55,506 nt of DNA from Tetrahymena elliotti 4EA (Eukaryota; Ciliophora; Oligohymenophorea; Hymenostomatida; Tetrahymenidae), in contig JH720307.1 of the NCBI GenBank assembly GCA_000231825.2, positions 177,895 through 233,400 on the forward strand. Direction: 5' to 3'. The notes below the pieces were generated by a model, which searched no databases, was not told where the DNA came from, and saw only the letters and a program-made list of their open reading frames with translations. Shown piece by piece: positions 37,969 to 52,437 of the stretch (positions are counted from its first letter, which is position 1; each line of letters opens with the position of its first letter). The position numbers and the translations under genes are program-made.

Positions 37969-39657
37969 AAGTTTAAAAAATTATTAAATAAAAGAATATA
38001 CCTCGACATTTTACTTTTTATATGTTACAACAGGCTATTAAAAATAATCTAAAAGTGTGTAGTTTATTAATTTATTTAAAGAAATATCTATCAGTATAGA
38101 AATTAAAAGAGATGATTTTTAGATTATTTGAGGAAAAAAATTGTACAAAACCTATTAAAATTTATGTAATCTGCTTTTTCTTAGAAAAAATTGATACTTC
38201 TTTATCTTTTTTCATATTTTTTTCAGACAAATTTTAAAATGTTACTGCAAAGAAGCATAAAAGAATCACTTAGAAAAGTTAGTACTGATACTTTCGTAAT
38301 AGTAGTAAAATGAATTCAAGCTGGTAAGCAATTCAAGTATCCAAGGAATTATAGTTTTTAAGCTAGTAAATTACTAAGATAAATTTAAATGTAGGTAGGC
38401 CGGCGGGCGGCTGTACTTAATTTTAAAATTAAATTTTTTTGTTATATTATTCTTAAAAGCTATACAGTGAGTGTGAACACTAAAATATTTGTTTACATGC
38501 TACAGCAAAAAGACAGGGTTATAAATATTGTAACAAAAGGTTTAAACCCAGAAGCTTAAATAAAAAATATGAAACATTTTGTCTAAATTAATTTGAGCTC
38601 AATATAATCACCAAAATTTTTTATTTTTATGCTAAAAATTCAAAAGAAAAAAATGGAATCATTTCTGCTTACTTGAAAGATATTAAAATGAAATTAGACA
38701 ATATTTAATAATAATATTAACAATCTATTTTAATATTTAATTCATGTTTATAATATACTTAATTATAATTTTAATGTACTCATTTGTAACACTTTAGCAT
38801 TTGACAAATTTCTTACTGATTAAATTTTTACATAAAAGGTTTGTTTCAAATTACTTGATGATATATTAGCTTATTTAACCTGATGAATTTGTATAAGAAA
38901 CTATAATTTTACTCATTAAATTTGTTTATGTAATTTTTTTGTGCGTTAATATCGCTTTAAAAAATTTGATATACTGGATGATTGTGAAGTTATTTTAAAG
39001 CTAAAAGTTTGAATCAAAAGTATTTTAAAGAGTTTTTTGCTATTTATTTTTTATTTTTGACAAGAAGCTAAATTAACAAGAATACTTTTCTTAATTAAAT
39101 AATCATAAAATAAAATTTTCAGATTATTAAGAAATATATATAAATACACATGTGAAATAGATAGATAGATCTAAGATATTTCATTCAGTCTTCACATTTA
39201 ATTGAGTAAATTTTATTTACTTATTCTTGATAACATTATTTTTATTACTATTAAAAACTAGTTACTCTAAGTAAATTATTAGTTGAAATCTAATATCTTT
39301 AATTTGTAGACAAATGTACTTACATTAAAATTAATGAGTTTTGTTAGTCTCTTGACAAAAGGAATTACCAAATTAGATACATCCACTCAGTAAATACTAA
39401 TCAGTATTCATTTATCTATGAATTTACAATTTAATTAAAATTACATTATAATTCCCCCAAATTTTTCTATTAATTTCATTCTAATTCACTAATTTTGAAT
39501 CTGCTAAAAGAAAGATTATTAAAATTGTATTACTAATAGGCTGAAGAAGATTAAAAGGGATAAAAGGGAAAGTTAAATTTTATAAAAAATTAATTCCAAA
39601 ATAATCAAAAAAGTAAAAAGTAATTAACAAAACAATATTTTTAAAATTTATATTAAA
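37969..39657. other. AT-rich spacer with a GC-rich island
   Basis: No gene is supported. The exception to the base composition is a short G+C-rich island at 38394-38413, listed separately, and a GATA microsatellite near 39160. Confidence 0.5.
38394..38413. other. Isolated GC-rich island
   Basis: The sequence GGTAGGCCGGCGGGCGGCTG stands alone in very AT-rich intergenic DNA. It contains the self-complementary core GCCGGC and repeated GGCGG. It is not within a reading frame. It might be part of an unrecognised structured RNA, a protein-binding site or a sequence artefact. Confidence 0.6.
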
Positions 39658-40116
39658 ATGGGTTAAAAACAATCTTCCAATATTTAAGCTTTGAGAACAA
39701 GTTGTGCCAAATAAGCTTACAAACACTTCAAAAAAGAGTTACTATCCATCAGAAAGGAGCTCTATGGAATCTATTAATTAAAAACAGACTAATTTAGATC
39801 AGTTGGAGAAGACCTCTGCACCTTTATTGATATTCTATAGTTGGTAAAATCTTACAAGACCGAGTCTGAGTATAAAGCATACTTAAACAAGATTTCTCAA
39901 TATATTGCTTTAACAATAAAAGCTAAAGACCAATTATCTCAAATCTTAGAATTTTCAATGAATACCAATTAAAAAATAGTTGAAAAAGTTTAACTTTTTG
40001 TATTCAAATTACAAAATTCTAACTAAAATAAGTATTCAGCTGAATATTTCTTTGAGCTAGCTTCTGAATTAGAAAAATATAACTAATAAGAACTCTCTAC
40101 ATGCAACTCTGAATGA
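39658..40116 (+). CDS. Small helical protein with N-myristoylation-type start
   Basis: A single exon of 152 aa ends at TGA. The N terminus MGQKQSS has Gly2 and Ser6, the classic N-myristoyltransferase pattern, so the protein is probably anchored to membranes by a fatty acid. The rest looks all-helical and soluble, with segments such as KHFKKELLSIRKELYGI and EYFFELASELEKYN, and only three cysteines. It matches no family I know. The ATG follows an AAA leader and no intron is needed. Confidence 0.75.
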
Positions 40117-43100
40117 GCAATTTAAATTACCAAAAGAACTAAATATTTTAGACTAATCAAATTAATATGATAAATATCCTTATCTCTTATCTATAATATG
40201 CTTCTTTCTAGATCAAGGATATAGGATATATGAAAAGAATATCTTTCTTTCTTACATTAGAACCAAAAATAGAATCTTAAAATCATCTTTATATCAAAAA
40301 CAATAAAAATAACTAAATTATGCTACTTTGTATAATAATCATTTACATATATATATATATTAATTTATTTTCTTACTTTATTCCTCTCAAAACTACTTTT
40401 CTTTATTTTTGAATTCTAGCTTCATCTATCCATCCATTAGTTTTGATTTTCTCATTTTTTATTTTGCAATTTTTATGATAATAAACAATGTAATAATTTA
40501 TATATAGTTTTACCTTATTATTTGACATATTGGTCTACCAGTCATTACATATTTCTGATAAGAAGTTTATCTTTTGTAACCAAATAATGATTTATTCTAT
40601 ACGCTAATTACATTTTATTTTAACATTTTTATTTCTTTTAAATTTAAATGCAATTTAAAATATTTTAATCCTACTTTTAATAAAAATTTTACTAAATAAC
40701 TTCAAAAATAAATGAAAATTATTTTTTGTTATTAGTAAAGTATTTCAATACAAAAAATTTAATATATTATAATAAATTATTGATTTATGTCTTTAAATTC
40801 TGATCTATTAATACTGATAACAAAATAGAAATAATTGCGTAAAAAATAAGAAGTAAATTAAATTAAGAATTTGACAGAATCAAATTTGTAGTTTAGTCTA
40901 AAAAAAAATTATATTTTAAATAAATAATTACCAACATTAAGGAAAAAAATCTTCTTTTGATTTTTAAACTGCTATCCTATTGGCACTTAAGAACATAAAT
41001 ATAATTTTTTTATAAAAAAATGTGATTGATTGAGTAATATTTTGTTTGTTTTTTGTTTTTAATTCTTAAAAAATGAATTTAGTCAAATTTAAAAATCACA
41101 AATTAAAAAAATGTAATTTACATCATTTTTTTAAATAACCTTAGATTAATATAGTTTTTTATTAAAATGCTAGAATTTAATAATTTTTCAATATTGATTT
41201 CTTTAAATGTGTTCTATTACTAAAATATCAAAATTTGTAGGATACTTAAAACTGCATTTATTAGACAAAAATATAGAAAAATTTATATAAAAAATATTAT
41301 TTGTTCATTACTATTATTCCTATAACAGTAAATATTTTTAATGAGTTAAAAAGAATAATACAAAAATTAAAAATGAAAATGTTAGAAGTAAGTATTAAGA
41401 TCTCAAATTAAGAATTAATTTATTTAATTGCCCTATTTATTTTTACAGTATTAAAAAAAAGTTTTAACAATTTTTTGATTAAATAAACGATTCAAAAATT
41501 TTAAGAATGAAATCTTGATAATCTTTTAAGAAGAAAATTACTTCTTAGGCTTAAATATAATTATTTTCTTAATTAGATTACTCAGGAATTTATTTTGTTA
41601 AAGATTCAAATTTTTACTCAAATTACCTTAGTATGACATAAAGTAAAGTTAAGGCTAATCATAATTTAAGTTACAGATAACATAAATCGGCACGAATACA
41701 AGCTAAATATTTAAAAATAAATCTTTTAGAATTTGCAACATATTTTAATCATTTAAAAATAAATTTATCTTTATTATGAACTAAATATTTTTAACTATTT
41801 ATTTCGGTATATTTGATAAATTTTAAAGAATTAACAGAAATATAGAGCTGATATCCTTTATGTTATTTATATATAATTTTCTTAATGAACTAATTTTATT
41901 AAAAAATATCTTCTATTGAATAAAATATAACAAAATAGATAGTAAACATATATAGTAATTACTTTTTTAATTAACAAAATATTTAAAAATAATTTATCTC
42001 TATTTTCAACAGTATTTTTATCCATTCCTCTTTCTTTAGGTAGTTTGTTACTTGAATATTTGATGAACTGATTTTTTATCTTGAATAAATAAAACTTGAA
42101 TGAAATCTTTTCTAAATCTGAAGATATTTATAATATTTGCAAGAATTCTTCATGATTTCTTATTTTTGAAATCTCAAATATTTTATTGATATTAATGCTC
42201 CATAAAAAGAAGCAGAAATTGTAAAAATATTCCTTAAAATTTTTTAATGCTTTTAAGATGTACGTCATATATTAGCATTCAAAAAAGAAATAATTAATTA
42301 GTCATAAGCTGATTGATTGGAAAAATAAAATATAAATAGCAAGTTTTGTTAAAAAAAAAACAAATAATATAATGCTAAATCATCAAAAAATTTTAAGTTT
42401 GAATAACAAATAATTTAATATACTTTTGAATAAGTATCTTTTCTCTCAAAATAATTAATTAAGATAAATTGTTATTCATAGAACTGCCTTCATTACATTA
42501 AAAGGAAGTAATTCTTAATATATTAAAAATGAGTGAATTAAATTTTTTAAAGTAAAATTAAACCTAGAAATGTAAACAAGCATCAAGTATCAAAAGAATG
42601 ATAGAGTAAATAATTATACTTTTATAAGATATTTTATAAATAATTATCAATTCAATATTACTAAAAAATTAAATATTAAGTTTTATAAGTCCCCTCTTTT
42701 ATTTAAATAATAAAAAGAAACAAAAATTGTGATTATTTTTTTCTAAAATCACCTGATTCATTATTTGGAAATTTTTTTAAGAATTAGCAATAAATTTTTA
42801 AATATAATTTAAAGTTTTAGACACTTTTTTATCTTTATTGAAATAATTATCACAAAATATTTTGTTTTAAGATATTTTTCATATACTTCAATATAAAAAT
42901 AGACATGTATTAATCTGTAATTTTTAAAAACCTAAAAATTAAATAATATAAAACAGTTATTTGTAAAATAACCCAATCATTTATAATTGTAAATTTTAGA
43001 GGATTATTCCATAAAAAAGAAAAAAGTAGAGATTGGTTTTTATCTATATCAAAATCTAAATCCTGGACATTTAAAAAACTGAGAAAATTGAGATTTTAAA

Positions 43101-43322
43101 ATAAATCCAATTAATTTTTTTAATAATTTCATTTTTAAATCTTTATTGACTGATGATTTTTAAAAGTAGAGGTAAACTCCTCTCTATTGATACTTATTTA
43201 TTTGTATGTTATTTCTTTAAATAGTGTTAATTAATCAATTAATAAAAAGCAAATTTGAGAGAAAAAAATATCAAAAAAGTAAAAAAACAACAAATATATA
43301 AAAAGAAAATTGACCACATAGA
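40117..43322. other. Long AT-rich spacer
   Basis: About 3.2 kb upstream of the CDK gene with no supported gene, RNA or distinct repeat. A short TA run lies near 40348. Confidence 0.5.
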
Positions 43323-44480
<1,158 letters not shown>

Positions 44481-45115
44481 TAATAAAATAAATCAAACAT
44501 AAAAATAATTTCCAGTATAATATAACTTTATTAAAGATTTTCTAATTTAAAAATTTATTTTGTCACATGATTTTAATAGTTTCTAATTAAATTTGTCTAT
44601 TACTAAGGATGTTATTTTATTTAATTCAAAAAGTTTTATCTATTATCTAATTAGCTCTAAAAAATATGATGTAAATATTTAAATTGTATTATTTTTGTTT
44701 TTGATTTGTTTTTTTGATCTAACTTTAAATAACTTTAAAACAGGTAGGATTTTGTTTATTATTTTTTTATTTTTTGTTTTAAGTTTAATTAAGGGATAAA
44801 TTTGAGAAAATATTTTTGAGGACCTAAAAATTATGAGAAATATATTTATCATAGCTATGAATAATTTATTAGAAATATTATAGATAAGTAGAAATATAAT
44901 GAAGTGGAGTTAAATAATTTTGAATTTGAAAAGAATATATTAGGCTTCTTTCATAGAGTTTTATGAATGAATGTATTATAAATACTTACTTAACAAAAAT
45001 AAGAAATCAACTTTATCATATAAATAATAATAAGGATTTTATTTATTACTTGCATTTTTGAAACAAAAGTATATAATTACAACCTTAACTTTAAAATATA
45101 AAATTCTAAATTAAC
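44481..45115. other. Spacer between CDK and RING genes
   Basis: TA-rich, no supported frame. It holds the CDK terminator region and the promoter of the RING gene. Confidence 0.5.
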
Positions 45116-46039
45116 ATGAGCTGCTGTAAGATTTGCTTATTTGAATGGGATGTAGAAAGGGCGATACCTAGAGTCTTACTTTGTGGACATACATTTTGTG
45201 AAGAGTGTATTAAAAATTAGGTCTCAACAAATTTAGTTTTTGTTTGTACATAGTGCTAAGTTTAATATAATTATTAAAATGTAAGAGATGCCCCAATTAA
45301 TAGGACTCTACTAGAATTTGCAGATGAAGTCAGATAAAAACAAGCTTATTTATAAGAAAAGTAATCATAATTAGCTGATATAACCAATTAGAATGGAGTA
45401 GGAATGGGTGATTTAATAAAATAGTAATTATAATATGAGAGCATGAAAAAAGATTATTAAAATAATTTGATGGAGGATATTAATGAAAATTCAAATAATT
45501 TTAATCAGCAACCATAATATGCAAAAGCAGATGATATTTGCATGATTGAAGATTGTAATAATACAAGAGTTTATAAATATGGTAAAAAGCAAGTTTTTTG
45601 TGAAAAATGTTTGAGCAAATATAGTGCTAATATTTTTAACAATAACTAAACCAACGATAATAACTCTAACTCTATGATGACAGCTTATAATGTATCTCCT
45701 TTTGTATATTATTAGCAGACTACACCTTCTACAAATCTGTTTTCAACACCTAATAAAAATAATTCAAATTCTACTTTATTGAACTAGTAAGGTTTTTCTT
45801 CAACATAGTAAACTTAAACCTAGCAATAAATGATTAATCCTCAAACTTAGTAGAGTATTCACTTCTCCTCTCCACCTCCTAACAATTAAAATTACCATAG
45901 AGTGTTGTTTTAAACTCCTCAATATAGCTCAAATAGTATAAACTAATCATAGTAAATGAATTAATCTTACAAAGTTAATTAATTTAATTCTGCTAGTGAT
46001 TTTAAAAGTAATCCATTAAAAACATAATTATAATTTTGA
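45116..46039 (+). CDS. C3HC4 RING-finger protein with second zinc-like module
   Basis: A single exon of 307 aa. Residues 3-48 form a complete C3HC4 RING: CCKIC ... CGHTFCEEC ... CTQC, typical of an E3 ubiquitin ligase that recruits an E2. Residues 50-110 are helical and Gln-rich. A second cysteine cluster (ICMIEDC ... FCEKC) at about 145-175 resembles a B-box or other small zinc module. The C-terminal 130 residues are Gln/Asn/Ser-rich and disordered. The order RING, second zinc module, helix-poor tail is common among ciliate RING proteins. Its substrate is unknown. Confidence 0.88.
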
Positions 46040-46858
46040 GCCACATTTGAGCAATTTTTTGCTTAAATATCCTTCCAAAATGAGCATATATTTAAAAAAT
46101 TAAATGAATATTTATTTACACAAATATTACAAAAAATTATGCCATTTGCTAATTAATCTTCCAAATCATTATTTATTTTGCAAATACGTATATATTTAAA
46201 GTGACTGCCTACCTACCTACCTATCTATCTAATTTTGTTATATTTATTTCATCATTTAAAAAACTCCATAAAAATTCAAAATTTCAATTCTTTTTTTACT
46301 TCAATCAAAAAAACTTTAAATAGTTGTAAAAAAATGTTTTTATGTACTGATTTAAACTCAATAAAAGTAATATTTGTTTTAGTATATTTACCAAAGTATT
46401 AAGAAATTCTGTGGACATAAATTGGTTTAATGATTTTTCCCACTAAATTATTTTTTGTTTCAAAAAAAATATAATTTCTTTCTTCATATTAGATTAAATA
46501 TAACCTTTTAAGAATATTTATCAAATAGTTGTGATAAAATAGAATATTTTTTGTTAATCGTGTAATCTGATAAGGAAAAAAAAAATAAATAGAGAAAGCC
46601 GATCATCAAAAATAACAAAAAAAATTAATGACATTCTCAAAGCACCTTATAAATCAATAAATCAAGAATTTTTATTTAAAAACCACACAATATCAAATTA
46701 ATAATTGATTATATTAATTTCTAACAAATTTTTACATTTGCCGAAATAATCTTAGAAAGAAATAAAGAACTTAAGGAAAATTTTTATTTCACTAAAAGCA
46801 CTATAAAAAAGGAATTTTAGATAAATAGTTCAATTTTTATAAATACTTAACATTAAAA
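46040..46858. other. Spacer between RING and PAK genes
   Basis: TA-rich, with a short tetranucleotide microsatellite at 46208-46230. No gene is supported. Confidence 0.5.
46208..46230. repeat. CCTA/TCTA tetranucleotide microsatellite
   Basis: Four units of CCTA are followed by TCTA units with no interruption. The array is short and intergenic. Confidence 0.9.
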
Positions 46859-48597
46859 ATGGGTGGTAAAGGCTCCAAAAATATAAATGATGAAAATGTT
46901 TAGGAAGGAAAACCTTTCAATTTCCAAAAGCACATTTCTATATAAGTTGATGCAAATGGTAAATTAATAAATGTTCCAGAAGAATGGAAAAAGTATGGAT
47001 TAGATTTAGATATAGATGAATCCAAAACAGTTAAAACTAAAAAAATGCCCGATGTAGTTAGATTTGAATCTGAACTTCCAGAAAAAATTACTGAGTTGAT
47101 TAATATGCTCTCTATGACTGTTTCAACTCCTGAAAATTTCACAAGAGTATAGCATATTGAAATTGATCATTCTGCTCCTTATGGTCTTAAAGGATTACCT
47201 CCAGAGTGGGAAGAAAGGTAAATAAAAAGAGATATATTCTTTTTATATAAAATTGAATTTGCTTTTAAAATTTTGTGAAATGATATGTTCTTTCTTTTGA
47301 AAAATTAAAAATGATATTTAAAGGAGTTAATAATTATTCAATTTTTAACTAAAAGATTTAAAGTCTAAGGTCTTAATAACGATGAAGTTAAAGAAAATCC
47401 ATAAAATATGATTTCCATTATCAATAATTATGATTCTGGAATTGAGGCTCCTAAAAAGATCATTCTTCCTACTAATGATGAATTCCTTAAGATAGTTGAA
47501 AATATTGTTTTATAAGAAGAAGATCCCTCTAAGTTTTATAATTTTGGAGATAAGTTAGGTAAATAAAAATAATTCTTTAATTATTGAATTGAATTTATAA
47601 ATTATCTTTATAAAAATATTTAGAAATTCTACTAATAATACACATTTTTTAACATGTTTGGTGTTAAGTTCTTATTTATTTTATGCAAAAAAGGTAAGGG
47701 AGCAATGTGCCAAGTCTTCAAAGCTACTAAGAGAAAAACTAAGAATTAAGAATTTGCAGTGAGAGTTATGAAGTTGGGTGACGAAGGATCTATGAATAAG
47801 ATTAAAATTGAAATGGCTATTATGAAAATATGTCAACATAAAAATATTGTAAAATACTATGAAACTTTTAAGTACATGAATTGTCTCTTCATGGTTATTG
47901 AGTTAATGAATGGAGGTTCATTGACAGAAATTATTTACTAAAATTTTAAAAATATTCCAGAAGATGTTATTGCTTACATTCTTAGAGAAATTATTTAAGG
48001 TCTTAACTTTATTCATTTGCAAAACTAAGCACACAGAGATTTAAAATCAGATAATATTTTGGTTAATAAAAATGGAGAAGTTAAAGTAGCTGATTTTGGT
48101 TTTGCTACTTAATTAACTTAAGAAAAGTAAAGAAGAAAATCAGTTGTTGGTAAATCTAATTATATATTTAACAATTCAATTAATTATTCATTTCAATTTA
48201 TTTAAAAGGTACTCCAGCTTGGATGGCTCCAGAACTTATATTAAAGAAAGAATATAATGAAAAAGTTGATGTTTGGTCTACAGGCATCATTGCAATTGAA
48301 TTGGCTTTAGGTGAGCCACCTCATTTGAGAATGCCTCCTTTGAAAGCTATGTATACCATTTCAAGTAAAGCTCCTCCTAGACTTGACCCTGCTAATTATT
48401 CTCCAGATTTTTGTAATTTTGTGGAATAATGCTTATAAAAGAATCCTGATGAAAGAGCTTCCTTTTCCACTTTATTAGAACATCCTTTTCTTAAAAATAT
48501 ACCAGCTGAAGCAGCAAATAAATTTACGACAATGGTTCAAAATAAAAAAGATATTCCCCCTAATGAACTCTTTAAAATTGCATAAAATAAATAGTGA
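46859..48597 (+). CDS. PAK-family (p21-activated) kinase, VAIK Lys replaced by Arg
   Basis: Exons 46859-47217, 47356-47558, 47694-48149 and 48209-48597 give 468 aa. MGGKGS at the start fits N-myristoylation. A CRIB/p21-binding region lies at about 80-120: VSTPENFTRVQHIEID then GLPPEWEE, which binds Cdc42/Rac-type GTPases. A weaker look-alike (FNFQKHISI ... VPEEW) precedes it. The linker matches the PAK inhibitory segment (DEVKENPQNMISIINN). The kinase domain (about 184-450) has the glycine loop GKGAMCQV with its third Gly lost. The catalytic VAIK position reads AVRV, so the ATP-anchoring Lys is Arg (codon 47762-47764). HRDLKSDN, DFG and SVVGTPAWMAPE, all PAK hallmarks, are intact. It may be a pseudokinase, or use a nearby Lys (VMKL). 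Confidence 0.93.
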
Positions 48598-50005
48598 TTA
48601 AGAAAAAAAAGTAAAATTAAAATAATCAATAAAGTTATTTATCAAAATTATAGTTTTAAAATCCATATTAATTAAAAACTAAATAAATTCAATCAATTAT
48701 TGTTTCTTGTTTAAGATTGTGTTAAAATTGATTATATCCATCATTCATTAAATATTAAAATCAATTTACTTAACTATTTTAACTTAAAATAGAGATATTC
48801 ATTTAATTAAAAATATTCTCAAAAGTTAGATTATAAAATTTCATAATTTCAATTACACAATCTATGCTTAAATTAACTAAAATAACAGAAAGTACAATTC
48901 ATTTAATACTCTGAGTCAAATTATATTTCAAAAATAAAAGTACATTTATTATCATACAGTTAATTCCAATTGTTAATTAGCAAAAATTCACATTTTTTTA
49001 AGTAAAATAGAGAGTAAATGTTTATAGAATTTATTGATAAAAGAACTAAATTATCATAATTATTTAAAAAGTATATCACAAGTTTTATCTATTTAGTTAT
49101 AACCAAAATTTTAATTATTCTTTACATTCACTTGTAATAAAATGTTAAAAGACCTAAATTCTGATAATATTCTAATATTTGTTTGATTCAAATCATTTTT
49201 AATTGATCATTTTAAACAAATCCAAAAATACTTGAAATAATAATAATTAAATTTTGAATCAACTTGAAATTTAGTAATTTATTAATTCTTGATAGGAGTT
49301 GAATCAAATAATCTAAATTGGTGTTCAACAAAAATATACTTTTGGTATTTGATGATGTAAACTTTGGACAGAAATCAATTTTCTTTTTCTAATTTTGAAA
49401 TTTATTTTTTTTGAAATAAACTCACTTTTAATTTTTTTTGGGAAAATTTTTGAAAAATGGAAATTATAATTTTTAATTTAAACATTAAAGAATAAATAGA
49501 ATTAGTAAAAAAAGATCAAATAGAATTAGTAAAAAGGATATCAGTCACTTATTATAATACATATATAAATATAAACTATAAGATAATTAAATTAATTTAA
49601 TATAGGTAAATGAACTCTTCTATCTACTAGATTTTTTTAAATTGATTGATAGTATTTTTGATAAAAATAAAAATGCAAAAGAAGGAATTAAAGCTAATTC
49701 TAGTATCAATTAATATTGATATGACATATTACTTTGTTAATTTGGAGAGTGAGTATCAAAAGAGGTTAATATTTTACTGTGGTTGTTGTATATATTCAGG
49801 TTTGAATTATTTAGATGATTTATAGATTTTATTTTATTGATGGTTATTATAATTGCAAAGAATTTAGTAGAGATGGTGAAAATATTTGCTGAAGTAAATT
49901 ATTAAAATTAAATAATAGATTCAATAAACAAGAGAAACTCCAGAAAATTATTTCAATTTTTCTTAAAATTTACACAGTCATCATGGTAGATGAATTCGTT
50001 ATATT
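48598..50005. other. Spacer with small repeat and short ORF
   Basis: TA-rich. It contains a direct repeat at 49494-49535 and a 55-codon ATG-to-TGA frame at 49673-49840 (part: YQKRLIFYCGCCIYSGLN), which is too short and unsupported to call as a gene. Confidence 0.4.
49494..49535. repeat. 18-bp direct repeat, 24-bp period
   Basis: AAATAGAATTAGTAAAAA occurs at 49494-49511 and again at 49518-49535. It is intergenic and AT-rich. Confidence 0.85.
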
Positions 50006-50980
50006 TCAATTGTTAGAAATCTTTGATTATTTTCTGACAGATATACTGGCACCAGTACGAGGAGTTATTTTGCTGATTCCTTACATGGGATTTACAGGTA
50101 AAACATCAAGATTATTATTACATTTACTGCAAAACCATTCTTCAGCGCAATCAACAACGTCGTTTTCACCTATGCCTACACATTTCTAGTGATACCAAGT
50201 TAAACATTTATCACACTATATAAAATTAGAATCTATTTTTTGGCCACAACAATATTTTTCTTCTCTATTAGAGGATGCGTATTTGCTTTTTGTTAAGCGT
50301 TTACTTTATTTTATTTAATCAATATTTGTAGAGCTACCATTTAAATTGCCATTTTATTAGTATGAAGTTGTATTATTATTGTTATTACCATACTATGAAA
50401 AACCATGATTCTCTTGATATGAGCTGTTTAAGCTTCCACCTCCTTGTTATTTTGTGGGGCTATTTAAATAAGAATCTATATTATCACTAACTTCTTTAAT
50501 TTTTTGAGCTTTTTTTTCATCATTTTTTTTCTTTTTCTTGATCGAAGATGGCACAAGTTCATTTTCCTTCTCTAAAGAAGGTATTATAGGAGATTAAAAA
50601 GTTATATTTGCCTTAACTGTTGGGTTTTCTTACAAAAATCTCTTTGTTTCATTGTTTAATTCGTCATGTTAAATCGAAATTTCTTAAGAGATTTAATCTG
50701 CTACTTTGCATTTTTCTTCTGAAAGATGGTAGTATTCTGTTTAAGTTTTATCTATGCATTCTATTATTTTCTTTTATTCTTCATTAAAATTACATGATTT
50801 TTTATTAGCAGGAATTCCACCACTAGCTTCTAAGCTTTTTTTTAAATCTTATTAAAATTATTCTAACATTTCTCTTGCTCTTGTTGCTCTTCTATCTAGC
50901 TCTTAAATCAAACGTAAATTACGATTAACTTCAAGAGGTAAATAGTGAATTTTTTCAATATAATCATCAAGATAAGACAT
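50006..50980 (-). CDS. ING-family PHD-finger protein
   Basis: A single exon of 324 aa. Residues 1-100 match the ING N-terminal helical domain: YLDDYIEKIHYLPLEVNRNL then LIQELDRRATRAREML. These helices link ING proteins to histone acetyltransferase or deacetylase complexes. A basic and Asn-rich linker follows (KKKKKNDEKKAQK). At about 240-287 is a PHD finger: YCCGQKIDSNFIQCDKC, WYHQKCVGIGE, EEWFCSKC. PHD fingers of ING proteins read histone H3 trimethylated at lysine 4. The first two zinc ligands are adjacent (CC) instead of the usual CxC, a one-residue deletion. The frame and start are certain; a plus-strand frame at 49983-50189 is only its shadow. Confidence 0.92.
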
Positions 50981-52437
50981 TTATTTTAGATGAAAGGTGC
51001 TTTCTCTTCTTCAAATACTTCAAATCTAAATATTTAAGATGCTAGCTAATTGGATATCTTCTAACTTAGATATGGCTTTTTAAGACTTTTTTTGATAATA
51101 TTTATTTGTTTATTTAATTGTTTTTGTTTTCCGATCTCTCAAGTAAATTTGATAAAGGATGCAAGCTCTTCTTCAAATAAATAATTAGCAAACAGATAAT
51201 GATAATTAACTAAATAAAAAAATTAAATAAATGAATTAACATATAAACCATAGTATTAATATTAATTAATTAAAAATAATTGATATGATTCAACCATTTC
51301 TTTGGAAGACAAGAATCTTAGATTTCCTTGGTATTTATTCATTATTAATAGTTAAATTTTTAGTTGATTCTTATCTAAAATGCTAAGCTAAGCTATTTTT
51401 AATCATTTTGATAACTTATTAAACAAAAAAATATAAAAATTAAAATAATTTTATTAATATTATAAGAAAAAATTCATTTATTTTGAAAAAACTTTGATAT
51501 TAAAAGATAAAGTATAATGAATAATTAAAAAATAAATTTGAATAAAAAAATTACAAATTTAAAGAAAGATAGATAGGTATTCATTTTCTTTATGCCCTTA
51601 AATTTTTTATTTTTACTTACCAATAATACTTTTTATTTAATAAATAAGAAATATTTATTTTATTTTAAATAAAAAAATTCAATTTATTAATAATATCTAA
51701 GATAAATTATTTGTATTTTATAAAGATAGTTATTTTATTTAATCAATATTTATATTTTAAAATCAAAGTTAAAGTAGTCTTGTTTTATGAGTTTTTGATT
51801 TTTGAATTTTAATTTAAGAATAAATTTTTTATGATAAATAAATATCAAATAATCATAATAATTCAGAATACAGCATAATGTAAATAAATTGATTTATGAA
51901 GATAAAATCATATTATTGAAAAAGTAATTTGGTAAATTTGGTTTTCTTACAAAATCTTTTTTTTTAATTTTTTGTTTTCAAATAAAATTAATTAGATTTT
52001 TTAGTTTTTTTATTAAATTTGCTAGATTGAAAAAAATTTTGCTTTTAAAAACCTAAAGCATATAAAATAAGAGATGTTTCAAAATAAATGGAGGACTACT
52101 TGTGAAATTTGGGTATTTAAAATTCTCAATATTATTACAAAAAAAAGCTAAAAGATATCTGAGGATTAAAATCTTTTTTAGAAGTTTATACAAGCTTCGC
52201 TCTTTAGCTCTGTCTATTTTGGTCTCTCTTATTAATAAAACTCTTTATACACTTGAGAAGTAAACATTTTAAATTCAAATAATACAATACTATTACAAAA
52301 TGTAGGATTTTAAAATATTTTAATGATAAAATTTGTTACTAAATAAATTCGCCTTGTCTTTAACCTAATCAAAAATTTTAATAAAATAAGCTAGATAACA
52401 ATCTTTTATAGAATTAGAATAAAACTCACTGATAAAT
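50981..52437. other. AT-rich spacer
   Basis: This is the 5' flank of the ING gene. No other gene or RNA is recognised. Confidence 0.5.

Noticed and set aside
46900..47142. Minus-strand standard-code ORF
   Set aside because: Shadow of PAK exon 1, whose plus-strand frame has CRIB homology and correct splice phases.
49983..50189. Plus-strand standard-code ORF
   Set aside because: Antisense to the ING PHD-finger exon on the minus strand.
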